A DNA stretch of 64,000 nt from Clarkia xantiana subsp. parviflora. Its lineage: Eukaryota > Streptophyta > Magnoliopsida > Myrtales > Onagraceae. The stretch lies in NCBI GenBank assembly GCA_036873135.1, contig JAPTYO010000001.1, forward strand, positions 51,840,624 to 51,904,623, in the 5' to 3' direction. Positions 51,947-61,843 of this stretch are shown here, piece by piece; positions within the stretch are counted from its first letter, which is position 1, and every line of letters starts with the position of its first letter. The notes beneath the pieces were generated by a model, which was not told the DNA's origin, did no database searches, and was given only the letters and a program-made list of their open reading frames with translations. The position numbers were made by a program, and so were the translations under genes.

Positions 51947-52284
51947 TGTTGGTTTTAGGGAGAATTAATACAGATCAAAACTAGATATATGCCAGATAAC
52001 TAATACGCAGCGGAAATGATGCACATACCTATATCGCAATCTGTAGCCCAAGATGTCAATGGGAGTTCACAGAATGTCGGATGGTGTCCTTCGGTGACTC
52101 TTGTTAAGGAGACAATTCGAAGGCGTTAGTCTCCACAGCAAAGCCTCTTTCAATCTGGTTGCTGGATGGATCTCCGTGGTGAATTACTTGAAGTAATTCG
52201 ACACCTACTCTTGGTGTGATATGTTTCGGTCGAAACTCCTTGTGTCTAGGAGATGATATTTCTTTGTGACTACTAAAAGGGAGA

Positions 52285-53171
52285 TGTTAGGTTATGATAT
52301 CTAGGTCAACGGGTGGTCGGCTTTGATCTCGCTCCTTACTGGGGATGTGTGTGATCCGGTATTCCTGAGTTGCCCTGTCCCAACCTATGTCCTTCCTTCC
52401 TTCCTTTGCTTCTTCTCTCCTTCTACCCTGCAGAAGGGGCAGTACCAGACACGGAGGGGGGGGGGGGTGCCTGGTGAACCCTCTCCGATGCCTAAGTCAG
52501 TATTCTTCTTAGAGAGATAAACTAGAGAGATGTCAGAGCAAAGTAATCTAAATTGCCAAGATGATCAAATGAGTTGTGAAGGTGGGGTATTTATAGGCAA
52601 CGGTGTCATTAAGGTGGCTTAATGACATCGTTAACCTTTAAACACAATTAATTAACCTTTAAGCGCGTAATTAAGACCTTAGGATTCGGAGAAGGTAGGC
52701 GGAGTGGACCGAGTGTGGGAGTCCGAAAATGGTGCCGGGGCCCTTGGGGGGAGGAGAAATCCGACCCCTAAGGGTAGGGGTTGGGTGAGGGCACCCAACC
52801 CCTCCTAGGGAGGATGGGGTTGGCCAACCCCATCCCTCCTAGGAGAGATCGGGTTGGTCCACCCGATCTCCCCTAGGAGAGATCGGGTTGGTCCACCCGA
52901 TCTCCCCTAGGAGAGATCGGGTTGGTCCACCCGATCTCCCCTAGGAGAGATCGGGTTGGCTGACCCGATCTCTCCTAGGGGAGGTCGGGTGTGGCCACCC
53001 AACCTCACCTAGGTGAGTTTGCCTCGGCCGGACGAGCGCTCCGGCCTCGTCCGAGCCGTTGATGTGTTCGCGAAGTGTTCGGGTTGAAGTTTCGATTTAC
53101 AATCGGTAATGGGACGATAAAAATACAACGGTTCGGAAGTCAACGGGTTCAAATTGGGCGTATATCCATCA
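52285..53171 (-). repeat. 3' LTR of the gypsy-type element
   Basis: 887 bp, starting TGATGGATATACGCC and ending CCTAACA on the minus strand. A TATAAATA box lies on the minus strand at 52588-52595. It contains a 34-bp-period palindrome array. It differs from the other LTR by single bases, a CTTC microsatellite, a longer G run near 52456 and one extra palindrome unit. Confidence 0.92.
52804..53013. repeat. 34-bp-period palindrome array in the 3' LTR
   Basis: CCTAGG recurs at 52804, 52838, 52872, 52906, 52940, 52974 and 53008, exactly every 34 bases. Each interval is itself an inverted repeat (for example GATCGGGTTGG / CCACCCGATC). Dyad centres therefore alternate about every 17 bases. Confidence 0.92.
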
Positions 53172-53181
53172 CATGCCCCCG
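53172..53181 (-). other. Polypurine-like tract next to the 3' LTR
   Basis: On the minus strand the sequence GACTCGGGGGCATG immediately precedes the LTR start TGATGG. A G-rich tract here fits the plus-strand priming site of gypsy elements, but it is short and interrupted. Confidence 0.5.
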
Positions 53182-54891
53182 AGTCAACCAATGGCTTAAC
53201 CCTTGATTGACTCTATTTCAGGATGGTATGATACGCGCAATTTGAAACCGGGGTTTTACCTTTCGTCTGAACGTTTGCTTACCCATGGATGCGTGTCTTC
53301 GACTCTGCCCCCTGTCTTATGAGATAGAGGAGTTGTAAACGTTAGAGTAGCACGGACGTATGCCTAAGCATGCGTCCGTCTGAGGCGGGAGCAATAGATC
53401 TATTGTTGTTACTGGCGTATACTTAAAAAATTCATACTCTTACAAGGATGCAATACGAATGCAACTAAGTGACTTATGCTTCAAATTCGTGCCGGGATTC
53501 TATCTAGGTGAGGAAAAATTTAATTTTGGCCAAAATTTTTCCTAAGTATGGAATGCTCAAAAATAAAACTAACTTGATAGCTTTTCTAAGTATGGAGATA
53601 TACTTAGCCATAGTTGAAAGGGATAAAAATGATGGTTTTTCCTTGGCCCTTAGATCTCATTTAAAGATAGATGGAGGGTGGTGATTAAAACCCCTTAAAA
53701 AACCCTATCATCTTTTCAAAATAGAGGAGAGTTAGAAAAATACCTCAAAGAGTCACCATAGCCACCATCTTCCCTCTTCACTCACCCTTGGAGAGCAAGA
53801 AAAATTGGAGAGCACCCCCAAGGTTAGGGCCGGCCAGAATTCCGGCGAGAGACACGAAATTCCGGCCAGCAGCTCCGGCGGGAGGAGACCACCAGCACGG
53901 GACAGAGCCGGCCGGTGGATTGGTGACGCGAGACGACGGCGTGGAGGCGGGGCGGACCAGTAGCGGCGTGAAGGAGCAGCTGACGGAGGTGGAGCCTGGT
54001 CCGACGCAGGCGGTCGACGGCAAGGGGGTCCACTGGAGGTTCGATTGGCGACGGTGGCGTGGTATCGGACGGACGGCGGTGGTCGACGACGAGCTCACCT
54101 CTGACGACGACGGCACCAAATTCAGCGGAGGTTGTCGACGGCGATAGGAAACAGCTCCGGTGTGACCTTCGGCGGCTTCCGGTGACGGTGGGGCGACTGA
54201 AAACACTTCCGGTGACGACGGGGTCCGATCTCCGGCGAGGACCTGATTCCCGGCAACGCCCAAATTCGAATTCCGGACCCGTTTATCACATCGGGTCGGG
54301 TTTTCCGAAGGTCCGTTCTTTTCCTTTCCGTTACCGTACCAAATGTCGATTTTCGAATCGTTGATATTTGATTGCCGATGCTTGATTGCCGATGCTTGAT
54401 TGCCGAAATTTAATTGAATGTGGGATTGCCGTAGATAGCCGTTGGTAGTTATGGATTTGGGAAAAATGTTTGCCGGTCATCCGGATGTGGTTTCTTGTCC
54501 GATTGGGCTATCCCGGTTTTGAATTTGATGTCGTACCGCCTTTGGTGTGTTAATCTTTGTTGGAGGATATAACGGTAATTTTTTCCAAAACCCGACCTTA
54601 GGCTTGGATAAATTATTCAACTTGGTTGTCGTGGTGTCCTTGGCACATGTTGACTATCTTTGCTGGGTGTCTTTGGATCTTTGATTGTTGTCGTTGGTCG
54701 GGTGTCGGAGTATTTCCGGTTCTTCGGAAATTTTTCTTGTCTTGATATTTGTCGTGTCGTGGCAGGTACTATACTCTTGGTGGTGTCCGCGCACACAGAC
54801 TCTACAGAGGCGTCGCATCCTCCGAAGGTTGAGTGAGTTCCTTTTCTCTTCTTTTTTGGTCGCATTACTTCCTTTCCTATTGCTAGCTTAG
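53182..54891. other. Retroelement internal region, probable leader of the antisense gene
   Basis: No supported coding frame. The stretch 53770-54300 is GC-rich (GGCCGGCC-type, CGG repeats) and open on both strands by composition. It is followed by GT-rich sequence. It likely contains the promoter, leader and 5' exon(s) of the plus-strand gene that starts to be readable at 54892. Confidence 0.4.
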
Positions 54892-57224
54892 TGTCGTGAC
54901 CTTCGTTGGGGTGTTAGTCGAAATTTGATTCGTACTTTGGGATTTCCTGCTACCTTTGCCTTAGGTCTTGCTACCCTGTCGGAGAACCATCTCACTAGGT
55001 CCGATTACAATGAACATGTTACCCTAGGAGATATCTGTCCCCTAGATGAGCCTCTGTATCCTTTTCTCCCCTCCTTGGGGAATACTCGCGAGACGGTAAC
55101 GGAGCCTCCTATAGGGAAGGTTGCCGTGTACCCCTCCCAGATCCGATTTGGGCTGAGGTTGCCTTACTGTGACGAGCTTATAGAGTTGAGCAGGTTCTTC
55201 AGGATTTCTCCTGTGAACCTTGCCCCCAGTGCTCTCCGTGTCTGGGTGGGCTTCCGGGTATTGTGCCATTGGTACTCCTGGAAGTATTCTCTCGTTCTAT
55301 TCCGATGCTTCTACCGGTTCTAGTACCAGACGAAGGTGGGGTTTGCGAGTTTCGTAACTCGCCATCCGACCTTCAAGGATCCCCGATTTGCTGATTTCGG
55401 GTTGAGTGGGATCGAGTGGGATACCTCCCTCCGTTTCGTGGCTCGGAGTGACAATTCGGCCAGTCACTGGGCTAAGCATTACTTCTTCATTACGGATCGA
55501 TACGTCACTTGGTCGGTCTTGAATGAGGATCGGTCCGATGGTTGGCCTACTTTCGGAGAGTTCTCTTCAGTTGATTTAGAGACTATGAAGATCATTCATG
55601 AGAGCAACAGGACTCGGTCATACTGCCCCGTGTCCTTAGTGACTGAAACGGATCTTTACGAGGCCGGGATCAGTTTGACTCCTGACTCCGGGGGTTCGGT
55701 ATGTCACTTGGTCTTTCCATCTTTATTTACCTTCTGCTCTTCCTTTGTAGGTTGGTTTCATGGAAAAACCTATAACGTGCAGGGAGCCCCTATTGATCTG
55801 AGCAAGAGGAAGGCTCCTTCTGGTTCTGCTCTGAAGAAATCCCCCCTGCCTGGGAAGAAGGCTGGGGCCTCTGGTATGCTTTCTCCTATTTGCTTCTTTA
55901 TGGTATAACTTATGTTTTCCTTATCTTGTTTTTCTTACCTTGCTAGGGCGCTCCCCCTTGGTGACTGAGAGGGTCGTCTCCGTTGGCAGAGATTCTGGAC
56001 CTTCCAAGTCCAAGCCGCGGAGATCTGATTCTGAGGCCGGGGCCTCGGCTGCTAAGAGAAAGAAGGCCGTGGATCCTGCTTCGCCTACTGCTCGTCCTCC
56101 GACCCTATCTCGTGATAAGGAGATGGTGGTCGAAGAGGTGCCTTCCCTGGCTGACAAAGGGAAGCGACCTGCTGGTGGTGGTTCCCCTGCCCCCCAGCCG
56201 AGGGCACGGTCCTCAGGTATGATCTCTACCTTGTTGTTGATCCTTCTATGTTTATATTCTCCTTTGACTTGCTTTGCTTGTGTAGGTGGGCCTCCGACTT
56301 TAAGTCGGAAGGATTTCGCACGTCTTACTGATGAAGATGTTATTGGGTCTGAGTGGACTCCTTTCGCTGGTTTGAAGGAGTTCCACCTCGATAGCACCTC
56401 CTCTTTGCGGACTCCTGAGGTTGGTGTCCGCGTACTCCGCGGCGCCATCCCCCCTGGCGATCGTGTTGCTCCGCCCAAGTCTTCTGGGGAGACTCGGCGC
56501 TTTGTTCAGGGGGTACTTTCTCGTTATGCACCTGTGAGTTGTTCCTTGCTTTCCTCTTATTACTTTCATAATGGCTATCTTTCGGTTACTCATCCCTTGT
56601 TTGAATTGTTAGGGTATGTCTGACATGGTGAACATGTCCTCGCTCGTGCTCGAGTTATCTGACGAGAGGAAGACCCTTGAGGACAGCCAGGTCTCTCTCA
56701 AGGCGGAGGTCGCCACTGCTGCTGAGAAGGCGCGATTGTCTGATTTGAGGATGCAGGAGCTCCAGGACCAGGTGTCCTTGCTTGAGACTACTGTGGGCAG
56801 TTTGCGCCGGGAAGCTGAGGTTGCAGCGTCGCTCCATTCTGAGGAGTTGCGGAAGTTGGAGGCTAAGTGTCGGGCGGAGGAGAGGACTGTCGCGGTGTCT
56901 GAGTACAAGGCCTCCTCTGCCTTCACTGCCGATTATAGCGCGCGTCTCACTCAGGAGATGAACCAGTTCGGTGAGTATCTGGTTGATCACATTTTCCGCA
57001 TTGATCCTCAGTTCCCAGTTGGTGACCTTGGTGACTTCGGGCCATACGCCACTGGCTATATGGCTGTTCTGAGGGGTCAGGCTGCTGTTGCAGACGAGCC
57101 TGCCCCTGCCCAGGTGGATGCTACACCAGTGGAGATTGGTACCTCAGATTCATCCTCATCATCCATCTCTGCCGGTGGTTCGGCTTCAGGGGGTGAGGGT
57201 GACTCCCCCGAAGGTTCTGACTGA
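54892..57224 (+). CDS. Spliced antisense gene inside the retroelement; coiled-coil protein, broken
   Basis: It runs opposite to gag. Coding is readable from 54892 (after a CTTAG acceptor) to the TGA at 57222-57224. Three introns have clean GT-AG borders and keep phase: 55874-55946, 56217-56285 and 56534-56612. A possible 52-base intron at 55699-55750 is shorter than usual and also open, so it may not be spliced. The N-terminal half contains YPSQIRFGLRLPYCDELIELS and WKYSLVLFRCFY-type segments, resembling plant 'putative transposon protein' domains carried by retroelements. The middle part is Pro/Lys/Ser-rich, with a basic KSKPRRSD / AAKRKKAV stretch (possible nuclear signal). The last exon is a heptad coiled coil (residues from LVLELSDERKTLEDS on) with a Ser/Gly acidic tail. 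An in-frame TAG lies at 55321-55323, and no initiator ATG is found, so this copy is probably non-functional. Function is unknown. Confidence 0.6.
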
Positions 57225-57610
57225 TGTGTTTATCTCATGCTATCCTTGTATATATAACTACACTCTTTCTCCCCTTTAATGGGTTGAGTGTCTTTTGAGA
57301 TTGTGGTGGTGTTTGTTGTTACTTTCCTTTGCCGCATTGTGCTATTGACTACGTGGTTCGCTTGCCTTTACATTAGTGCTTCTCATGCTTTTGTATATAT
57401 CCCTTTGGTTATGGGCTCTTCTCTTGGTGTGTTTCCTTTACTTGTCTTTCTTTCGTGTTTTCCTTCATGTCATACCTGCCATTTCATAAAGAAAAAACAT
57501 TACTTGTTCTTCACATTACTTTACTTAGAAATTTCTTTCTCATGGTATCCTTCTGAGCATGGTGTGATGATTTCTTCTGATACCCCTTACACGGTATATG
57601 TTGTACTGTT

Positions 57611-58281
57611 AGACCAAAGATACGCTCTTGGTGGGCGTCGAAATCTGTTCACGAGACAGGCTCTCGGACGGCACTTAACGTTTCACAGGATAGGCTCCCG
57701 GAGGGCTCAGGTTAGACCAAAGATACGCTCCTGGTGGGCGTCGAACTGGTAGTTTGAAATCTACCTCAAGATACGCTCTTGGGGGCGTCGAACTGGTAGT
57801 GTTTTTTCTACCTCAAGATACGCTCTTGGGGGCGTCGAATCTGGTAGGTTGCAAATCTACCTCAAGATACGCTCCTGGGGGCGTCGAATTCGTAGTTTTT
57901 GGAAACCACTCTCAAGATACGATCTTGGTGCGTCGAATTCGTAGTGTAATAACTACTCTCAAGATACGCTCTTGGGGGCGTCGAAGGTCGTAGTATGAAC
58001 ACTACTCTCAAGATACGCTCCTGGGGGCGTCGAAGTTCGTAGTTTTTGGAAACCACTCTCAAGATACGCTCTTGGTGCGTCGAATTCGTAGTGTAATAAC
58101 TACTCTCAAGATACGCTCTTGGGGGCGTCGAAGGTCGTAGTATGAACACTACTCTCAAGATACGCTCTTGGGGGCGTCGAATGTCGTAGTATGAAAACTA
58201 CTCTCAAGATACGCTATTGGGGGCGTCGAATGTCGTAGTATAAGAACTACTCTCAAGATACGCTCTTGGGGGCGTCGAACC
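57611..58281. repeat. Tandem array, unit about 49 bp, inside the retroelement
   Basis: GATACGCTC-type cores start at 57722, 57770, 57817, 57866, 57916, 57963, 58012, 58063, 58110, 58159, 58208 and 58257, with diverged copies at 57619 and about 57688. Spacing is 47-51 bases. A three-unit block (57866-58011) is repeated as 58012-58158, showing higher-order duplication. The array lies between the 3' ends of the gag frame and the antisense gene. Confidence 0.95.
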
Positions 58282-58544
58282 TGTCATTGACTTGAAGTCA
58301 TATCTGTGTAAGGATAACTTCGTGATTATACCACTACATTCACTGGAAAACACTTTTGAGTAACTACTACTCCCTTAGGAGCATTCATTTTTTTGTACAC
58401 TTGGGATGCCTTGGTGCACCAAGACATCCTTTGTAGGAATAAAAGATAGTTGTAGAGTTGGAGTAACTTCGTGAGTTCTCCTTCTCAAAAGTTGTTTTTT
58501 GAAAAGCTTGTAAAGCTGAAACATGTAAAATGCTAAATATGAAA

Positions 58545-60914
58545 CTAAGGATATGGGGTGGTCACTGTATCTGTTGCCACGTACTCCTTGAAGCCTCCAT
58601 TGTAAATCATTTCTTCCACTTCCACCTTCAACACCATGCAGTTGTTGGTTTGATGCCCCCAGGTCCCATGGTACTCACACCAACCCTGTGCATCTCTTCC
58701 TAGGAAGGCCTTGCCTTCCTCCCTGCATGTTGGTAGCTCTTGCTTGAGGTGCTTGTGGAAGATTTCTTCTATGCTGAGTGTGAGGGGTGTGAATGTGAAA
58801 TTGACACTTCTTCCCAATGTGTCCATTTCTCTTCCTCTCTTCGGAACGTCATCTACCTGCCCCGCTTCCTGTGCAAATGCCTTGTCCAGCCTTGCCTTGA
58901 GCTCTCTCATTGTGCTCGTCATGACCATCTCATAGAGCCCTCCATAGGTCCCGAATGAGTTTGGATGCATGTTTCTGATGAATGCCCTTACTGCTTCTCC
59001 CCTTGTGATGTCCATGTTGGCACCATAATTGAAGAATCTCTGGAAATAGCTTGATATAGACTCCTGCGGCATTTGCTTGATATCATCTATGTAGCGGAAG
59101 CCTCTTAGGATGGAGTTCCTTGTTCTGTTCCCTATTATGGTGTCTGGCTGCCAAGGTATGGATGTCACCTTCACAGCCTTGCTCCTGTGTCTCCTTGTAG
59201 GCACTGTTTGAAAAAACTGCCTGCTCAAACGGAGTGTCACTCCACTCCTCCTCCTTCCTTGTCTTTGTCTCTCTCCCCTCCTTCTTCTATCATGGTTGGC
59301 TCCTACCATGACCACAGCCACTGTGTCTGTCCCGTGTGATCCACGTCTCATTGAGTTGACGTAGCATTGCCTTGCAGTGCGTTGATCACCCAGGACCTCT
59401 CCAACTCCGTTCTCCGTGATGTACTTCAGCTTCTGGTGAACAGTGGATGGCACTATTTCATATGGGTTTACGGTTGTCCTTCCTAGGATCCCATTGTAGG
59501 CTCCCAGGCTTTCAACCACCAAGAAATTGACATTTACCTTCAGCTGGGTCCATCCTTGGCCCATGGTTACTGGTAGGGTTATCATTCCCAGGGGGTAACT
59601 TGTTGCCCCTGAGAAGCCAACTAGAGGGAAGTTGACCGGTCTGATGTCTGCTTTGGTTTTCCCTATCTCCTCTAACACTCTCAAGCTTATGAGGTCAGCT
59701 GAGCTGCCCCCATCCACCAAAATTCTCTTTACATCAAAATTGTCGATATCTAAAGTAATAACTAGAGCATCGTCATGTGGAAAGACGATGTGGCTCTTGT
59801 CCTTCTCCGAGAACTCGATCTTCACTTCTTCCCCTTCTCTTGGCCTTTTTCTCCACCTTGGCACTGAGCTTAGCTTGGATGCATAGACCTCTCTTGCATT
59901 AGCAGTTGGGCCACCCGATGCTACTCCTCCATGTATCATATTTATGACTCCTTTTTTGTTGGGTGGAGGGTTGTAGTCTATCTTTCCCTTGCCCTTGTCT
60001 TTCTGTGATGGCCCTAGTTGCATACTGTTGCCCCCATGGTCTATGAATTGCTTCAGTTCTCCTCTCTGGACGATGTTGTTTATGCTTAGCTTTAGGCTAA
60101 AGCATTCATTTGTGTCGTGACCATAAGCCTCATGGTTGTCGCACCATCTATCCTTGTGATTTCCCACCATTGGGGCTCTCCACCTTGCAGGGGGTGACCA
60201 AAGCTTTTGGTTCCGCATCTCTCTAAGTACGGTGGCTGGAGTGGCGTTCAGTGGGATGAACTTAATGACGTTTATTTCTCTAGCCTTTAAGGGTTCACCC
60301 ATTTGGTTTCTTTGCTGTGGCGGACGCCATTCCTGCTGCCTTGCATGCTGCGGTGCCTGGGGTGGCTTGCCTTTGTTTGGCTTTTGATTATCCTCCTTGG
60401 CTGCCTGGATTTTGGCCTTCTTGCTTGCCCTGTGCCTTTCAAGGTCAATATGCGTTTTAACTCTTCCTGCAAGCTCCTCCAAGGTGCTTGCTGGCTTTTT
60501 GGCCATCTTTTCAGCCAATGTTGACCCAAAGCGACCTAAGTTTCTGATGAAGGCTCGTATTATCTCCCCTTCGGTGATGTCTCCCTGGATGTCTGCAATA
60601 TTCTGGTTGAACCTAGTATAGTAGCTGGCCAGGGATTCATCGTATTCTTGTTTCACATCATCAATGGAGCCTGTTCCCTTGAGGAGTTTCCTCTCCCCTA
60701 GGTATCTCTGCAGAAACTTAGCCTTTAACTGCTCCCATGAGTGGATGCTCTCAGAGGGCAGGCTGAAGAACCAATGTGAGGCCACCCCTGTTAGGGTGTT
60801 TGGGAACAAGAGTGCCTTGTACCTTTCATCAGTGGTCCTCCCAAATAGGGAGGCCTCATGCTGTTGGATATGCTCTAGGGGGTCTCCCTTCCCATTGTAC
60901 TTTGCAATTTGCAC
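58545..60914 (-). CDS. Retroelement gag - retropepsin - second gag polyprotein
   Basis: An open frame of about 789 residues on the minus strand. Residues 1-165 are a Retrotrans_gag domain (KYNGKGDPLEHI, ASHWFFSLP, RAFIRNL). Residues 258-271 hold a C-x2-H-x4-H-x4-C zinc-knuckle-like motif. Residues 385-500 are a retropepsin-like domain with LVDGGSSADLIS (D401) and YNGILGRT. After a basic linker (540-560), residues 564-780 are a second, diverged gag copy with YIDDIKQ, SYFQRF and RAFIRNM. It ends in a second C-x2-H-x4-H-x4-C motif (746-759) of identical spacing. No reverse transcriptase follows. The first codon here is GTG within an open stretch; the true gag N-terminus lies in the upstream frame at 60875-61792, separated by a frameshift near 60930. 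Such a duplicated gag around a protease is unusual. Confidence 0.82.
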   Translation of the reverse strand: MQIAKYNGKGDPLEHIQQHEASLFGRTTDERYKALLFPNTLTGVASHWFFSLPSESIHSWEQLKAKFLQRYLGERKLLKGTGSIDDVKQEYDESLASYYTRFNQNIADIQGDITEGEIIRAFIRNLGRFGSTLAEKMAKKPASTLEELAGRVKTHIDLERHRASKKAKIQAAKEDNQKPNKGKPPQAPQHARQQEWRPPQQRNQMGEPLKAREINVIKFIPLNATPATVLREMRNQKLWSPPARWRAPMVGNHKDRWCDNHEAYGHDTNECFSLKLSINNIVQRGELKQFIDHGGNSMQLGPSQKDKGKGKIDYNPPPNKKGVINMIHGGVASGGPTANAREVYASKLSSVPRWRKRPREGEEVKIEFSEKDKSHIVFPHDDALVITLDIDNFDVKRILVDGGSSADLISLRVLEEIGKTKADIRPVNFPLVGFSGATSYPLGMITLPVTMGQGWTQLKVNVNFLVVESLGAYNGILGRTTVNPYEIVPSTVHQKLKYITENGVGEVLGDQRTARQCYVNSMRRGSHGTDTVAVVMVGANHDRRRRGERQRQGRRRSGVTLRLSRQFFQTVPTRRHRSKAVKVTSIPWQPDTIIGNRTRNSILRGFRYIDDIKQMPQESISSYFQRFFNYGANMDITRGEAVRAFIRNMHPNSFGTYGGLYEMVMTSTMRELKARLDKAFAQEAGQVDDVPKRGREMDTLGRSVNFTFTPLTLSIEEIFHKHLKQELPTCREEGKAFLGRDAQGWCEYHGTWGHQTNNCMVLKVEVEEMIYNGGFKEYVATDTVTTPYP

Positions 60915-61792
60915 TGTGTGCAGGAGTCTGGCACCCTATTCATCTCCAGTTCCCTTGTGAAAGGGTGGTTTGTCTTGTCACTTAGACAATGCAGGCTGGG
61001 TTTCTTTGACTCATTCAATTTCCGGGTTATCATGGCTTCTATCTCCTCCGGGGTGATCATCACCTGCGCCGGAGTATAATTCCTCTGATACCCACTGTAG
61101 TTGTAGACTGGGCTTACTGGGTTCCCTTGTCCATGCTGGTATGGACTGTAGGTGTACCCTTGGTACGCCTGCTGGGGTGCTTCATAGAAGTCTTGCCTCC
61201 TTGGAGGTCTTGCTTGTCTTTCCTCCCCAAGCGGGGTGTAAGCCCTGTTGCTCTGCTGTTGCCTAGGAGGCACGAATTGTTGCCTTCCCTCTGGGGGTGG
61301 CTCCTGGTAATATCTTCTTTGCTCCTCTCGCTGCCCTGCTCGAGGGTGCGAGTAGTGCTCTTCTGTTGGGATCTGCTCCTCTTCATGAGCTTCAGTGTAA
61401 GTCCCTTGGGTGTATGCCGGCCTTGCATATGCTGTGTGGGCGCGGTTGCCATCTCTTTGTGCCGGCATCCCATACGGGTACCTTTGGGGTTGCTCCTCAT
61501 AATAATATCCCTCAGGGGGTGCCGTGTTGTGGGAAGGCACTCCCTGTTGTTCTCTTTCTCTCTGTGGCCTTCTTGCCTGGGGGGTGGAGGCTGTGGAGGA
61601 CTCAGCCCCAGCTGGGCGTGAAGGTCCTCCCTCCTGGTTGTTCTGTTGTTGAGGAGGCTGTGATATTTCTTGGGGCTCTGGATGCATTGGTTGCTTCCCA
61701 GGGTTAGGCTGCCTCCCTGGGGGTATGGGTTCTCTTCTCCGCCCATTGCCCCCGGGTGGGCGTTGGTGCCTAGACACCCTACTGTTCGTCAT
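60875..61792 (-). CDS. Retroelement gag N-terminal region, 305 residues
   Basis: It starts with ATG at 61790-61792, about 40 bases after the primer-binding site, as expected for gag. Most of it is Pro/Gln/Arg/Tyr-rich and disordered. The end contains ITPEEIEAMITRKL and the PFTRELE motif that precedes the gag core in Tat-like elements. The frame then runs into out-of-frame sequence and stops at 60875, while the gag core continues in another frame. The two frames overlap by about 40 bases, and the best explanation is a single-base indel near 60930. Confidence 0.75.
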   Translation of the reverse strand: MTNSRVSRHQRPPGGNGRRREPIPPGRQPNPGKQPMHPEPQEISQPPQQQNNQEGGPSRPAGAESSTASTPQARRPQREREQQGVPSHNTAPPEGYYYEEQPQRYPYGMPAQRDGNRAHTAYARPAYTQGTYTEAHEEEQIPTEEHYSHPRAGQREEQRRYYQEPPPEGRQQFVPPRQQQSNRAYTPLGEERQARPPRRQDFYEAPQQAYQGYTYSPYQHGQGNPVSPVYNYSGYQRNYTPAQVMITPEEIEAMITRKLNESKKPSLHCLSDKTNHPFTRELEMNRVPDSCTQCKLQSTMGRETP

Positions 61793-61832
61793 AGCTCGTG
61801 TAATAGCCAGGCTTTCTGTCCGAAGCCTACAG

Positions 61833-61841
61833 ACGGCGCCA
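61833..61841 (-). other. Primer-binding site, tRNA-Asp-like
   Basis: On the minus strand, TGGCGCCGT begins two bases after the 5' LTR end. It is complementary to the 3' end of plant tRNA-Asp (...ACGGCGCCA). The match breaks after nine bases (CTGTAGG follows). TGGCGCCGT sites are typical of Tat and Athila elements. Confidence 0.7.
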
Positions 61842-61843
61842 AG

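Noticed and set aside
52804..53013. 34-bp spacing reminiscent of loxP-type recombination sites
   Set aside because: The sequence is unrelated; the period is shared by chance and there is no recombinase gene.
53778..54263. Open frames in the GC-rich retroelement leader, both strands
   Set aside because: Low-complexity Pro/Ser/Arg/Gly composition, no ATG in the plus frame, no domain or splice support.
57611..58281. CRISPR-like regular repeats
   Set aside because: Units are contiguous tandem copies without unique spacers, in a plant retroelement.
61114..61746. Long alternative frames opposite or beside gag (also 61127-61621 and 61297-61707)
   Set aside because: GC-rich, Pro/Gln-rich coding leaves other frames open; no motif supports them.
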